DNA from: Cylindrobasidium torrendii FP15055 ss-10
Taxonomy: Eukaryota; Basidiomycota; Agaricomycetes; Agaricales; Physalacriaceae
Assembly (NCBI GenBank): GCA_000934385.1
Contig: KN880838.1
Location: 1-16,053, forward strand
DNA length: 16,053 nt
Direction of reading: 5' to 3'
Shown: one piece after another, positions 8,660-16,053 of the stretch
How the letters are laid out: every line of letters starts with the position of its first letter
Numbering within the stretch: position 1 is the stretch's first letter
The notes under the pieces: generated by a model
The model's database searches: none
Seen by the model: only the letters and a program-made list of their open reading frames with translations
Told to the model about the DNA's origin: nothing
Program-made: the position numbers and the translations under genes

Positions 8660-8986
8660 AAGCACAATTAATAAGACTAAGGGATCGAGACGAGTGGCAC
8701 GACTAAAAAAGGAAACGATGTGAGCGTGTAGGCTTGCGAAGACGTTCGCTCACGTACCAGAGCCTTTTCAATATACAGGATGATTGTCGGCTACTCGAAG
8801 CTCCACTTATGATATGCAATAATTGGAACGCAATGGAGCCTTTTATCGATGTCCTTCAAAATGGGATAATAAATGCGCCAACCGTGCGAATCGAGACCAA
8901 GAAATCTTGTACAACAGATGTAATATCTACCTGTTGAGCTCGAGGTTACTATTCCCGTTCAACTTGTCCACTTTGAATTACGACTC
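8660..8986. other. Spacer downstream of the Zn2Cys6-like gene
   Basis: No gene is supported. It probably includes the 3' UTR of the minus-strand gene ending at 8987. A GTGAGAG directly at that gene's stop codon could be a splice donor, so further 3' exons might lie here, but no convincing coding frame was found. Confidence 0.35.
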
Positions 8987-10714
8987 TCACCCAGATCCCC
9001 CGATTGTTCCTCTCACGCGGTCCAAAACTCCAATCTTTTCGCTCACACTCAACGAACTGCCTCTAAGCACCCGCAGAAGGACTTCCTCCAGCGCACGCAC
9101 TTCCAAAGTCACAGGAGATGGAGGATTCTGGGGATATTCCACTTGAAGTTGGAAATCCGCCAGTGGATTTGACAGGGCGCGAGGGGGTCCCCGAGGCAAG
9201 TGATGCGCTTCTGCTTCGGTGTCTGGAAGAGGTGAGAAAGAGACGCCCGGCATTAGCTGTGGTCTATCGCCCGCACCATTGTGAATCATGGCTCCATCCT
9301 CTGAGTTCAATTTGTGCATATGTTCCGCAGGTACTCGCTCCTCGCTGGACTGTGGAATGGGCTCGGGTTCGGGTGTCTGGAAGGTTCGACTTAGGACTTA
9401 GAAATGAACGAAGGAAGAACAATATACAGGGGTCATGCTTGCCAAGGATGGCGTTTTCTCGACTTGCTTGTCTTCGCGGCTCCCTTCCTACGATTCGGTA
9501 AGTTTGTGCTCCATGACATTGACGAGAGGCAGAGAATAACCGTCAAGACAACCACGTACATCAATGACCTCTCCGTCACTTCCAAACCATACATGCACCT
9601 CCTCTGCTAGCAACACCTCACTTGGAGGGTCATCTTCAAATACAGCCATCCGCGCGAACGTCGGCGGTTTGCGCAATCGCGTCGCGCCCCTCGCTGCACT
9701 CGTCATCTTCACATCCTTGGTCGACGCCCTTTCAGATGCTCCCCGTTTGCAATGGGCCAATTCGGATGGGCTAGCCTCGTCACCTGCTTTGACCCTCCTG
9801 CGATCTGCCTTAGGGGGAGGGATCTGTCCGAGATTCTTCTCCATTGCGTTCAACCCCAGGTCTTCAATTAGGTTCTCTAACACATCGTCGCCCAGTCCAT
9901 TGACTTTTGCCGAAGCCGCCGCGCGCCACTTGCGCTCAGCGCGCCTCCGACTACATGGCCTCTGAGCCTTGTGGCAAGGCTCACATAGTGCGCTGCCTGG
10001 AATGAGCTTGCAAGTGTAAGAGTGTGCTATGCATGAGGCACACTTCTATGAGTAGTTCATGTCAGAAAGTCGTCGTGAAGGAAATGCAAGAAAAATCCTT
10101 ATCCAAGAAATGAAATGACGCACAAATGTTCGATTTCGCGCAAGCCATTCCTCGTCCGCATGGGCCATCGCCCTCTGCCACGCTTTGATGAATGTCGCTC
10201 TCTGCTTGTCCGTCACGTCCTGTAGGTCTCGCACTACCTGCTCCTCTTTTTCCGGTTCCGGGTTTTCGGGGTCTGGATCCTCGTCAGCGTCCGGGGAATC
10301 CTCTCGCGCCCTCTTGCGCCTCTGGCCATCTGCTGGAGATGTAACTGCCCTTCGTTTCTCCTGTGAGGTTGACGACGGCGCTTCTCTTCCACTCCCCATA
10401 GGTCCAGGCGGCCCACTCGTGGACATAGAGCCCGCTGCAGCCGCGAATGTCTCGGCTCTGGTTGCTTTGCTTATACCGCTAGAACTGAGGTTAGCTTTCC
10501 CGCTAGAGCGAGCATTCGCGCTCTTCTTCGCGCCAGGAATCTTCTTCGTGTTGTTGCTGGTGCTAGAATTCTTCCTAGTGTTATGAATCCCTTTGCTTGG
10601 ACGCGGTGGATAATGCGTCGTCCATTTCGTTCTCATATTGGACTCGTCTGGGGCGAGTGGCAACGTCAGGCCGTGATAATTATGCCAGAAAAACGATGCA
10701 GGGTCGCGAGGCAA
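8987..10714 (-). CDS. Unrecognised nuclear-type protein with a central Zn2Cys6 cysteine pattern
   Basis: Three exons in matching phases: 10714-10124, 10045-9492, 9389-8987, giving about 515 aa. Introns are 78 nt (10123-10046) and 102 nt (9491-9390). The second intron is less certain; without it the protein ends at a TAG at 9490-9488. Residues 1-197 are Ser/Thr/Ala-rich and disordered-looking, with a bipartite basic stretch (KRRAVTSP...QRRKRARE) followed by an acidic Pro-rich run (DADEDPDPENPEPEKEE) and a helical segment. Just across the first splice, Cys199, 202, 209, 218, 221 and 228 have spacing C-x2-C-x6-C-x8-C-x2-C-x6-C, that of a fungal binuclear zinc cluster, followed by an Arg-rich tail. 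The C-terminal exon has a helix ALEEVLLRVLRGSSLSVSEKI. Zn2Cys6 clusters usually sit at the N-terminus of transcription factors; here the position is central and no fungal-specific factor domain is seen. A nuclear DNA-binding role is inference. Confidence 0.65.
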
Positions 10715-10842
10715 GATGATGGTGAAAAGGCAAGATCTGTACGCGCCGTTGTATAAGCGATCAAGCTCAAGTATAGATACCGACGCCGTATGCCGAGGCC
10801 GGGGTAAGTGTTGTCAGGCTTGTGACATGACCTCAAAAATGG

Positions 10843-11244
10843 TTGGATCAAAAGCTGGCCATCCTCCCACTAATCCTCCCATCATTTCTGGCGACGCCGG
10901 GCACATCTCTGCCCTCCAGCAACCTACTGCGCGGCGACTTCGACGCGTCCCAAACCAACACGGCACCGGAATCAGAGGACGGCAACTCGTCGTGCCGCAA
11001 TCAGGCTCAAGAGGACGTCGGGAAAGACTTCGAGCATCCGCTGAAACTGGGACTCGACATGGAAAAGGATGTCGATGCCGACCCGCACACCAAAGGGGTC
11101 GTCTTCGACACGTTGAGTAACTTTGCTGCTTCCCATAGACGACTTTTTGATGCTCTGGAATCCACACGACGTTACCACCGCCTGTCAGAATTCCATTTGG
11201 CACCCTACCTCAGCTTTTACGCGGACGGAACCAAGTTTTTGTAG
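10843..11244 (+). CDS. Coding-like open frame, family not recognised
   Basis: A plus-strand frame of about 134 codons with high G/C at third positions through GDFDASQTN to PHTKGVVFDTL, ending at TAG (11242-11244). The predicted N-terminal part is hydrophobic (LAILPLILPSFLA), but it begins at a TTG and not at an ATG, so a different start, an upstream exon or a frame change is likely. Another plus-strand frame from an ATG at 10827 is open over the same stretch, so the choice is uncertain. Just before the TAG is a T5 run where a one-base shift would lead into the next coding-like frame (CSDAGQRIQML). I do not recognise the protein. Confidence 0.35.
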   Translation: MDQKLAILPLILPSFLATPGTSLPSSNLLRGDFDASQTNTAPESEDGNSSCRNQAQEDVGKDFEHPLKLGLDMEKDVDADPHTKGVVFDTLSNFAASHRRLFDALESTRRYHRLSEFHLAPYLSFYADGTKFL

Positions 11245-11649
11245 CGATGCAGGTCAGCGCATTCAGATGCTTGGCGCGGTTATGCGTGCGCACTGCGAAG
11301 CAGGTGCGTTCAAGTTTTGAATGCGGACGATTACATCTAACAGCTCTCAGTGCGGCATGACGAGACTTGGTGTCTGCACTTGGAACCCGTTGGGCTCCAG
11401 GGTCGCAAAGCCCTTGCCCTCAGTAGGATGGGAATGAAGGGAACGCAATGTAGACTGACTTCCTTTAAACGAAAACTCATCGAACACACAGGCGATCTAC
11501 CCGAGAAGTGTTGCGAACGGATTTTTCGTCAGTGGCCATGGTGTGTGATCCATTCGACTGTTTCTCGCCTTCTTATGCATTTCAGACCTACACGCGGGTA
11601 CCTACGCCATGTCCTCGAGCAATGTGACAATTGGAAAGCTTTTGTGTAA
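11123..11649 (+). CDS. Possible two-exon coding fragment, family not recognised
   Basis: One plus-strand frame runs 11123-11303. A consensus intron GTGCGT...ATCTAACAG...CTCTCAG (11304-11350, 47 nt) joins it in phase to 11351-11649 (stop). The product includes DAGQRIQMLGAVMRAHCEA and then RHDETWCLHLEPVGLQG. The intron signals are the main support. No ATG begins the first part, and the second part overlaps other open frames. It may be a piece of the same gene as 10843-11244. Confidence 0.3.
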
Positions 11650-11748
11650 CAAGCAAACGTGTATCCGGCCTTATTCCGCCGTGTACGCGACGATAAGGTT
11701 TTGTCGCTGTTCGTGGTGACATACACTCTTTTCCCGAATCATACTCAT

Positions 11749-12108
11749 TTCTCCCAGTGACTTCGAGACAGGCCCTGCGATAGGATGGCCCGACCTGTCC
11801 TCCAGTAGGTGCGAGGGAAGCTATCCATCCCTCGTGCTTACACCCAACAATGGCTCTGCCATCGTCTGGTCGGCTGGTCAAATTTGAATATCCCGCTCAC
11901 AACTAACGAAGATGGAGAATACCTGCTCGGCGCCGATTCTGCGCCCGTACAATTCGGAGCCAGCGTCGAGATACAACCTGCAGGAACTATCAAAGGCGAC
12001 ATCGACCTTGTCAGGCTGGAAATAGCGGATACGCAGGCCATGAAGACATTTCGTGGTCTGGACATGACGCTAGTTGTTTCCTCGCGGTTCTTGAAGCGAA
12101 TCTGGTGA
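11749..12108 (+). pseudogene. Coding-like segment with an internal frame change
   Basis: Two plus-strand frames in succession both look coding. The first reads FETGPAIGWPDLSSS and PSLVLTPNNGSAIVWSAGQ to a TGA near 11887. The second picks up at LNIPLTTNEDGEYLLGADSA and runs through IKGDIDLVRLEIADTQAM to a TGA at 12106-12108. They could be joined by a 35-nt GTCAAA...CGAAG intron (11878-11912) with a CTAAC close to its end, or by a one-base frameshift. The family is not recognised; the composition suggests a beta-rich domain. Confidence 0.35.
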
Positions 12109-12298
12109 CCGTCGTCCACGGCTTGAAGAAATAGTATAGTTGCGCCAGTCCTTGAATGAACGGCTCCATTCCATTCCATTCCCCTGTCTTTGTCGATTAT
12201 TCCTCGCATTTTTTTGAGGTCACGGTTCACGCGTAGAGGAAGCGGGGACATAACAGCCTAAAGCATCGTGTCCATGGGTACTCGTGAGATGATTTTCG

Positions 12299-12343
12299 GT
12301 GAGTGGTCTTTCTTGTCCGTCTCCTTTACTGACCGCATCGCGG
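12299..12343 (+). other. Intron remnant I0, homologous to I1 and I2
   Basis: GGTGAGT at its start and TACTGACCGCATCGC at its end match the two 53-nt introns at 14232-14284 and 15319-15371. The expected acceptor CAG/TAG is CGG here, so the AG is lost; the next AG is at 12361-12362. The preceding codons (EMIFG) also match those before I1 (LSVIFG) and I2 (LLIVFG), supporting common descent. Confidence 0.6.
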
Positions 12344-12362
12344 GGTGTTGCTTCGTCTACAG

Positions 12363-13130
12363 GCTTTGACGCGCGTTCGCAGGGCAGATGAGGGTGCTAG
12401 GACGTCGGGAGAAGGGGTCGCAGCCATCCAGATGGATAAAGATGCGAAGGGGATGGCGTTTGTGTCGTTGCAGAAGGCCAAGCAAGTACTAAGTACTTAC
12501 CAGATAATAGTGCGTTCGTTCCTGAACTTGATGCTTTGCTGACATTTTTCCTCACCTTTCTGAACACTCAGTCAAGACATGGCTGGCGTTGATGCGCTGC
12601 TTACGGAATGGGCCGTGGAAGTCTCCCTGTGCTTCGAGCACATCCTCCCTCAAGTGCGACATGTTACGCGCGCACTTAGTCTCTGTTACGGCCACATAAA
12701 AGTACTCAATTCGTCTACATAGCCATAAATTATTTACTTCTCTATGCACGGTGAATGAACGTAAGCCAAGAATGTGAGTAAGGAAACAAAAGAGTGTCAA
12801 AACGTACATGAACGCTATGTCAATGATGCTTGGAGGACAGACATTTGATTTGATTTGTGCTTGATCAAGTTGATCCTCGGGCAATGACAGGCATGTGTAG
12901 CGTGATCGCTCACTCTTACCACGAACGTCCATCATGCCAGCACCACCATGACAGACTCAGTGTGCATGCGAGCGCAAAACAAAGTGTTCAGTTCAGTTGA
13001 GTTAATCTAGTTGGAGTGTTTTTTGCGGGCCGAAAGCTGACTGTATCCTAGCAGGCAACCTACACGCATTGCGCATAGCGATTTTGAATCGTAAGGGAAG
13101 CAGTAATGTTTTCCAACTGCAGACGGACGC
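12363..13130. other. Region without a firm gene
   Basis: This stretch separates intron remnant I0 from the repeat copy at 13288. The equivalent distance in the other copy is only about 25 bp, so roughly 900 bp appear inserted here or lost there. A minus-strand frame (12935-12552) is open for 127 codons and contains a hydrophobic part (IAFMYVLTLFCFLTHILGL), but consensus splice signals inside it (GTAAGAG, GTACGT, TGCATAG) make its continuity doubtful. No family recognised. Confidence 0.35.
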
Positions 13131-13131
13131 G

Positions 13132-13371
13132 TAATCCGTAACTACAACGTCACCGCAAAAGATTTGGCTCGCGAAAATCCAGGACAACGCGGTTAGGACC
13201 ACCGTAAAAACCCAGCTGGCCGTGGTATACATACCTTCCCAGGAGCATCGAAGAGATATGACGGGGGTATCATGGGTACGTTCCACTTTCTTCGTCCCCT
13301 TCATGTTTTTTCATGTGAAGTACGTTGGCGCCGCCTTCGATGCTGCCGCGCAACCCACCCTCTGAAACCTT
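13132..13371 (+). pseudogene. Coding-like fragment leading into repeat copy X1
   Basis: A plus-strand frame reads IWLAKIQDNAVRTTVKTQLA and VVYIPSQEHRRDMTGVSW, continues through FFHVKYVGAAFD and stops at TGA. A TAA lies just upstream, so it has no start. The part from FFHVKYVGAA on is homologous in DNA to 14310 onward (FLHVMYVGAAS), so it belongs to the degenerate array. A GTACGT after the SW codons could be a splice donor. Confidence 0.35.
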
Positions 13372-13440
13372 CCAACACACCCCCACCGTGACCCAGCCTC
13401 CGCATCTTTTCCAGTCTATTACGCGGTAGAATGCTCACGC
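13288..13440 (+). repeat. Array module X, copy 1
   Basis: Aligns by eye with 14310-14495. Shared blocks include GATGCTGCCGCGC, GAAACCTTCC/GAAACCTTTCC, TTACGCGGTAGAATGCTCA versus TTACGCAGTAGAATGCTCA, and TACGTTGGCGCC versus TATGTCGGCGCC. Small indels shift the frame between copies. About 290 bp follow before the next module, against about 55 bp in copy 2. Confidence 0.7.
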
Positions 13441-13736
13441 TTGACCAGCCCCAATACCCATGCCCAGCACAAAATGACAGCGAGGCCTCCCAACGCGCGC
13501 ACAAGCAGTGGGCACTTCTATGCGAGCGATGCGTTGGACAAAACGGGCGGCATGAGTTTGGCTGGCACGTTGCGCGCTGGACATGTACACTCTGCACATC
13601 CCCTTTCAGCTTTCCTTTCACTGCGAACCTCGGCCAAGGCGAATGCTTGTTTCAAGATACCCACGGACTGGCCGCGGACACCAAATTTGCATGGCCAGCC
13701 ACGGACGGGGACGGACGGGCAAAGTGTACACGATAA
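13431..13736 (+). CDS. Small Cys-containing open frame between array modules
   Basis: A 101-codon plus-strand frame starts at the ATG inside GTAGAATGCTCACG and ends at TAA. It contains two Cys pairs (LCERC and TCTLC) and aromatic-rich segments. A second plus frame, overlapping and slightly longer, is open as well. The matching ATG in array copy 2 leads to a stop within a few codons, so this frame is not conserved between copies. It may be real or chance. Confidence 0.2.
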   Translation: MLTLDQPQYPCPAQNDSEASQRAHKQWALLCERCVGQNGRHEFGWHVARWTCTLCTSPFSFPFTANLGQGECLFQDTHGLAADTKFAWPATDGDGRAKCTR

Positions 13737-13740
13737 CGAG

Positions 13741-14284
13741 GACGGACTTATGGGATGCAGTTGAATGTTGTTCAATTCCGAGGTGCGTTTTTCTACTGTG
13801 TATCGGTTTCTTCAGCTTCACTAATCCATTCGCAGCAAATTCGTCGCCATTTGACTTGGATATCCCGATGCCTCCACACCTCTTCCAGACGTCAAAGACC
13901 TCTGCACGCGTCCCTCGGTACGCTTTACAAGTCAGCGCGCAGTTGCTCGTGGGAGCGTCGTTATTCCGCCATCGATACTGAGAATTCGAGCACACGGGTC
14001 ACTGTGCGCGTCGGCGGTATTACCAACATTGCCATCTCTATGAGGGAGTTGCGGTCGACGTCAAGGCCGTGTATACCTGCTCGCTGGTCCAGCGTATGCA
14101 CGAATTGAGGTGCGCGTTGATGTGGTGACAAAGTCGAAGGTGCACAGGCGTTGCGCAATGACGGAGTGTAGACGAGGCGAGGTGGTGTGTGCTAGACCTT
14201 GAGCGGCGTGCCAAATTATCTGTGATCTTCGGTGAGTCTTTCTGGTGCGTCTCTCTCTGACTTCGTTTGCTGACCGCGTCCTAG
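13741..14284 (+). pseudogene. Array module Y, copy B (two introns recognisable)
   Basis: Begins GACGGACTTATGGGATGCAG. A 53-nt intron (13783-13835: GTGCGT...TTCACTAATC...CGCAG) precedes an exon with CGCCATTTGACTTGGATAT, CAAGTCAGCGCGCAGTTGCT and ATTACCAACATTGCCATCTC. A second 53-nt intron (14232-14284: GTGAGT...TGCTGACCGCGTCCTAG) ends the module. The exon between has stops in all plus frames, so it is not a functional gene. Shares these blocks with copies C and D. Protein family unknown. Confidence 0.6.
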
Positions 14285-14309
14285 AGTTGTCTACTTGGAG
14301 GTTGCAACC

Positions 14310-14541
14310 CATCCCCTCCACATTCCTCCATGTGATGTATGTCGGCGCCGCTAGCGACTTGGGTATGTCGTTGATGCTGCCGCGCTGCTCTTTTCCCAAA
14401 ACATTTCCAATGCGCCCTTTTCTCGAAACCTTTCCAGTAAACCCCCACCACGCCTCGTCTTTCCCGATCCGTTACGCAGTAGAATGCTCATACTTTGCCC
14501 GCTCTAATATTAACATGGGACGGTTGTATGGCAAAGCCTAA
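14310..14541 (+). repeat. Array module X, copy 2
   Basis: Follows intron I1 directly and continues in phase from it (ELSTWRLQPIPSTFLHVMYV). It aligns with 13288-13440 and then reads open to TAA at 14539-14541. Copy 2 lacks about 235 bp found between copy 1 and the next module. Local motif ACGAGGACGGACAGATGGGA leads straight into module Y copy C. Confidence 0.65.
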
Positions 14542-14550
14542 ACGAGGACG

Positions 14551-14960
14551 AGGACGGACAGATGGGACGTAGTTGAATATCGTTCAATTCCAAGGTGCGT
14601 TTGTTTAATGTACTGTATGTATCAGCTTCCCCAAACCCATCGTCGATAAATCCCGAGTCTTTGCCGTTTGGCTCGGATATTCTCGTTCTACTACACTCCT
14701 TCTGGATGTTGAAGGACTTTGCACAGGCTCTTGATATATTCCTCAAGTCAGCGCGCGGTTGCTCGGGGAACCTTCCTTGTCAAATTTGCGGTCTACACAT
14801 CGGCACAATTACCAGAACCGCCAGCGCTAGCGCCCTCTCTTTTCGGAAGTCGCGTTCGGCGTCGAGGTCCCGTACGCCTGCGCGCTGTATCTACGCGAAC
14901 CTTAGGCCTGCTGTCGAGGTGACAAATTCGGAGATGTACAGACACTGGATGAGGCGAGAT
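14551..14960 (+). pseudogene. Array module Y, copy C (decayed)
   Basis: Begins GGACGGACAGATGGGACGTA and GTTCAATTCCAAGGTGCGTT, matching copy B including the splice donor at 14595. The expected acceptor CGCAG has become CGTCGA, so the intron is not spliceable in the same way. Exon blocks TTTGGCTCGGATATTCTCGT, CAAGTCAGCGCGCGGTTGCT (14743 on) and TCGCGTTCGGCGTCGAGGTC match copies B and D. The terminal GTGAGT intron of copies B and D is missing. Confidence 0.6.
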
Positions 14961-15000
14961 GTATGTCGAACCTAGAGCACTGCGGGAGACGACAAGGACT

Positions 15001-15371
15001 CAAGCGGATAGATGGGATATCCATATGGTTTCGGCGTGTTCGAGTGCATCGGGCTTACCGACTTCACTGACCCATTTTCAGCCAAGTCGCTGGTGCCATT
15101 TGGATATTCTGATGCTTCCCAACCTTTCCGGACGTGGAAGAACTCCGTATATGAGTCCTCAGTAGGGTATCTGCTCGTTGGGTCTGCCTCCAGCGTCACT
15201 GTGCGATTACCACCAGTCCCAGCCAGCGCCATCTCGAATTCGGCGTCGGGGTTCAGCACTTACTCGCGCGCTGTTGGAGACAACTTTTGTGAGTGGCAAG
15301 TGTTACTGATAGTCTTTGGTGAGTCGCCTCACTGTAAGTAACCCGCAGTATATTTGCTGACCGCGTCGCAG
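15001..15371 (+). pseudogene. Array module Y, copy D (third copy)
   Basis: GGATAGATGGGATAT at the start, a TTCACTGACCCATTTTCAG acceptor (to 15081), then TGCCATTTGGATATTCTGATG, CTGCTCGTTGGG, GTCACTGTGCGATTACCA and CATCTCGAATTCGGCGTCG align with B and C. After CAG the plus frame is open to LLIVFG and the 53-nt intron I2 (15319-15371: GTGAGT...TGCTGACCGCGTCGCAG), the same length as in copy B. Downstream of I2 the frame soon stops (TGA), and no module X follows. Of the copies, this exon is the longest still open. Confidence 0.6.
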
Positions 15372-16053
15372 CTGAGCGCTGAGCACGGGGAGATGTGTTA
15401 TCCATTCCGCGCTGCAGCACTGTCGCCACCTATGTAGTATTGCCATATCATATTTATAGGATGACGGATACAGTAGATCTAGCAGCATACTGCATGCATC
15501 ATACATCATGTTTCCACAACATGTCTGCCGTCCGTGAGGCCTTGAGGGTCCGCCTGTGCCACTGTGGCCGACACCGACATCCAGAGCAAGACTACTGCGA
15601 CGTGAGTTACCCGGGATGGGAATACCGGCCCGATACTCCATACAGGCGGAGGCTTGAATGCCGCCTTCATCTCGACATGAATGGCGGATGCTTGCGCTTG
15701 TGACCTGGCCTGTATGCGACCGTGCGGAAAGTGAGCCAGTTTCATTAGTCGTACGTTCGAACTTGGATTATGCCGCGTCGCAAGACTCGTCACTCGATGA
15801 CCAGAGCCTCAAGGCCCCGTTTCCCCCTTAGCAGCCCAACAACTTCGATGACAAGCGTTATGGGAAGGAAATCGTGACCTCATCAGCGCGGCCTCACCGC
15901 TGCATATCAACACGGCTGCACACAATTGGTCAGTGCAATGCATGGAGTTATCTCGATGTGTTCGTGCTTTTCTGCCTCGTTAATCCGAGTGCCCGCCATA
16001 CCGCGGACCTATCCCAAGTCTACCAGAAGTCGTACTCAGCAAGCATGGGCTGC
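15372..16053. other. Right end, no firm gene
   Basis: No recognised gene. A 60-codon plus-strand frame from an ATG at 15521 to TGA at 15703 is Cys/His/Arg-rich (CHCGRHRHPEQDYCD) and could encode a small protein, but there is no support beyond its openness. A 95-codon minus frame overlaps it (15793-15506). The last 250 bases show no long open frame or repeat. Confidence 0.35.

Noticed and set aside
8474..8660. CRISPR-like array
   Set aside because: The 34-bp units are contiguous without spacers, and the genome is eukaryotic.
9564..10586. Two 133-codon plus-strand frames
   Set aside because: They mirror the minus-strand Zn2Cys6-type gene, whose exons join in phase and carry the cysteine motif.
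12166..12183. CCATT microsatellite (about three units)
   Set aside because: Too short to be more than chance low-complexity sequence.
11838..12251. 137-codon minus-strand frame
   Set aside because: Antisense to the more protein-like plus-strand segment at 11749-12108; no domain or start context.
13618..15259. Minus-strand frames across the array, some of which resemble each other
   Set aside because: The similarity follows from the DNA repeats. The intron signals (GTGAGT, CTGAC, CAG) are on the plus strand, so the ancestral gene was most likely read on plus.

Overview
The window looks like nuclear DNA of a basidiomycete fungus, probably an Agaricomycete. The evidence is many short introns (about 46-64 nt) with GTRNGT donors, CTRAY branch sites and CAG/TAG acceptors, medium-high GC, and protein families that are common in mushroom-forming fungi. 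No rRNA, tRNA or CRISPR array was recognised.

Left part (about 570-6370): a DNA-transposon-like block read from the minus strand. First comes a Ulp1/C48 (SUMO-type) cysteine protease with all four active-site residues visible (6147-5201). It is followed at once, with an overlap in another frame, by a multi-exon transposase-like gene (5237-739). That gene has an acidic linker, a basic nuclear-localisation-like segment, a C2HC zinc finger, an RNase H-like core reminiscent of P-element/THAP9 transposases, and a conserved C-terminal domain. Most exons splice cleanly, but the frame changes at three places (about 4390, 2140 and 1520). The break at 2140 falls exactly at the putative catalytic Glu, so this copy is probably inactive.

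Middle (6455-8580): a 78-bp-arm imperfect inverted repeat (MITE-like or foldback) lies downstream of an apparently intact six-exon RPA2 gene (replication protein A 32 kDa subunit, minus strand, 8020-7033). A three-copy 34-bp minisatellite and a two-copy 49-bp-period repeat follow.

Right of that (8987-10714, minus): a three-exon gene for an unrecognised nuclear-type protein of about 515 aa, with a Zn2Cys6 cysteine pattern in the middle of the protein.

Far right (10840-15400, plus): coding-like pieces that I could not assign to a family, some separated by frame changes, then a degenerate array of two or three diverged copies of one intron-containing gene segment. The copies still carry recognisable homologous introns of 53 nt, some with mutated splice sites. 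The last 680 bases hold nothing that I can name.

The one clearly ordinary housekeeping gene is RPA2. The rest is accessory: transposon, repeats and decaying duplicates.
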